Source: Desulfuromonadaceae bacterium (GTDB lineage: Bacteria > Desulfobacterota > Desulfuromonadia > Desulfuromonadales > Desulfuromonadaceae). From it: a stretch of DNA of 5,630 nucleotides. The stretch spans positions 1 through 5,630 of the forward strand of contig JAMOOS010000341.1 of the NCBI GenBank assembly GCA_027065245.1, read 5' to 3'. The notes below the pieces were generated by a model. The model saw nothing but the letters and a program-made list of their open reading frames with translations. It was not told the DNA's origin and searched no databases. A program made the translations under genes and the position numbers. This document shows, piece after piece, positions 5,128-5,630 of this stretch (its first letter is position 1; every line of letters begins with the position of its first letter).

Positions 5128-5630
5128 GGGTGTAAAATAGACTGTGTATCTGCGCATCACCAATTATCCTATTTTCACAGGAGCAATGATGAGCATACAA
5201 ACAATACCAAACGACAACGAATTGCAGGCATTAGCCAAAGAACTTGCGAAAAATGTTAAATCTCAAAAGGATCTGTCAGATTTAACCAGTAAGTTTGTCA
5301 AAATGACTGTAGAGGCCGCATTGAACGCCGAGATGGAAGAACATCTTGGCTATGGTAAAAATTCTCCTCAAGGTCATAATACCGGCAACAACCGGAACGG
5401 ATATAGTAGCAAGCGCCTGATTGGTGACCATGGCGAAGTAGAGATCGAAACGCCCCGTGATCGCAACGGTGATTTTGATCCTCAATTTGTCAAGAAGGGG
5501 CAAACCCGCCTGACTCATTTTGATGATCAAATTCTATCGCTATACGCCAAAGGAATGAGTACTCGTGACATCGTTGCCAGTTTTAAAGAAATGTATGATG
5601 CCGACGTTTCTGCGACGCTGATCTCTAAAG
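5128..5630 (+). mobile_element. IS256-family insertion sequence, left end (right end outside window)
   Basis: The transposase from 5189 identifies the element. The left boundary is an estimate: GGGTGTAAAATAGACTGTG starting at 5128 looks like the terminal inverted repeat of this family, which is usually 24 to 41 bases, but the matching right end is not in the window. An 8-9 bp target duplication would be expected just left of this point. The sequence inside looks more AT-rich than the flagellar genes, consistent with a recent arrival. Confidence 0.72.
5189..5630 (+). CDS. IS256-family (mutator-type) transposase, N-terminal part
   Basis: An open frame to the window edge, about 147 codons of a family usually near 400. 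The visible part carries family blocks in order: FVKMTVEAALNAEMEEHLGY, then NTGNNRNGYSSKRLIG, GEVEIETPRDRNGDFDPQFV, THFDDQILSLYAKGMSTRDI and FKEMYDADVSATLISK. These form the N-terminal DNA-binding region. The catalytic DDE residues lie further on, so activity cannot be judged; no frameshift is seen so far. Two adjacent ATGs exist (5186 and 5189); AGGAG at 5179-5183 is five bases from the second, which is preferred. It is transcribed away from the flagellar genes. Nothing suggests a role beyond its own transposition. Confidence 0.96.
   Translation, partial: MSIQTIPNDNELQALAKELAKNVKSQKDLSDLTSKFVKMTVEAALNAEMEEHLGYGKNSPQGHNTGNNRNGYSSKRLIGDHGEVEIETPRDRNGDFDPQFVKKGQTRLTHFDDQILSLYAKGMSTRDIVASFKEMYDADVSATLISK

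Noticed and set aside
5116..5167. Possible sigma-70 promoters for the transposase (TAAAAT at 5133, or TAGACT with AATTAT).
   Set aside because: Spacing or hexamer match is poor in each case; none stands out enough to annotate.

Overview
The window is the late end of a flagellar gene cluster, all on the minus strand, with the left end of an IS256-family insertion sequence on the plus strand at the right edge. Reading in the direction of flagellar transcription (right to left) the order is flgJ, flgM, flgN, flgK, flgL, csrA, fliW; fliW runs off the left edge. A single-domain FlgJ followed by flgM-flgN-flgK-flgL-csrA-fliW, with csrA overlapping fliW, is the arrangement I associate with Desulfuromonadales-type (Geobacter/Pelobacter-like) Desulfobacterota. 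That placement is inference from gene order and protein character, not from a search.

Region by region. Positions 1-331 hold fliW (3' end missing) and 328-570 csrA, joined by an ATGA overlap. Positions 595-1956 hold flgL, enlarged by a repeat-bearing insert. Positions 1962-3620 hold flgK, 3620-3970 flgN and 3967-4341 flgM, with overlapping or nearly touching junctions and Shine-Dalgarno (SD) sequences built into the end of the preceding gene. Positions 4342-4598 are non-coding: a sigma-28-like promoter for flgM and a leader of about 185 nt with several perfect inverted repeats, two of which can form an H-type pseudoknot. Positions 4599-4919 hold flgJ, preceded by a second sigma-28-like promoter with the same architecture. 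Positions 4996-5127 carry a REP-like inverted doublet and a G-rich tract. From about 5128 an IS256-family element begins, with its transposase from 5189 and still open at the right edge.

How it fits together: FlgJ caps the growing rod. FlgM holds sigma-28 inactive until it is exported. FlgN escorts FlgK and FlgL, the two hook-filament junction proteins, to the export gate. CsrA and FliW form the translational switch that ties protein synthesis to filament assembly. Placing flgM behind a sigma-28 promoter gives the usual negative feedback. The most notable non-coding observations are the matched pair of promoters (both TAAA-N16-GTCGATATT, each followed by AGGAG at the same distance), the structured flgM leader, and the REP-like doublet beside the IS end.
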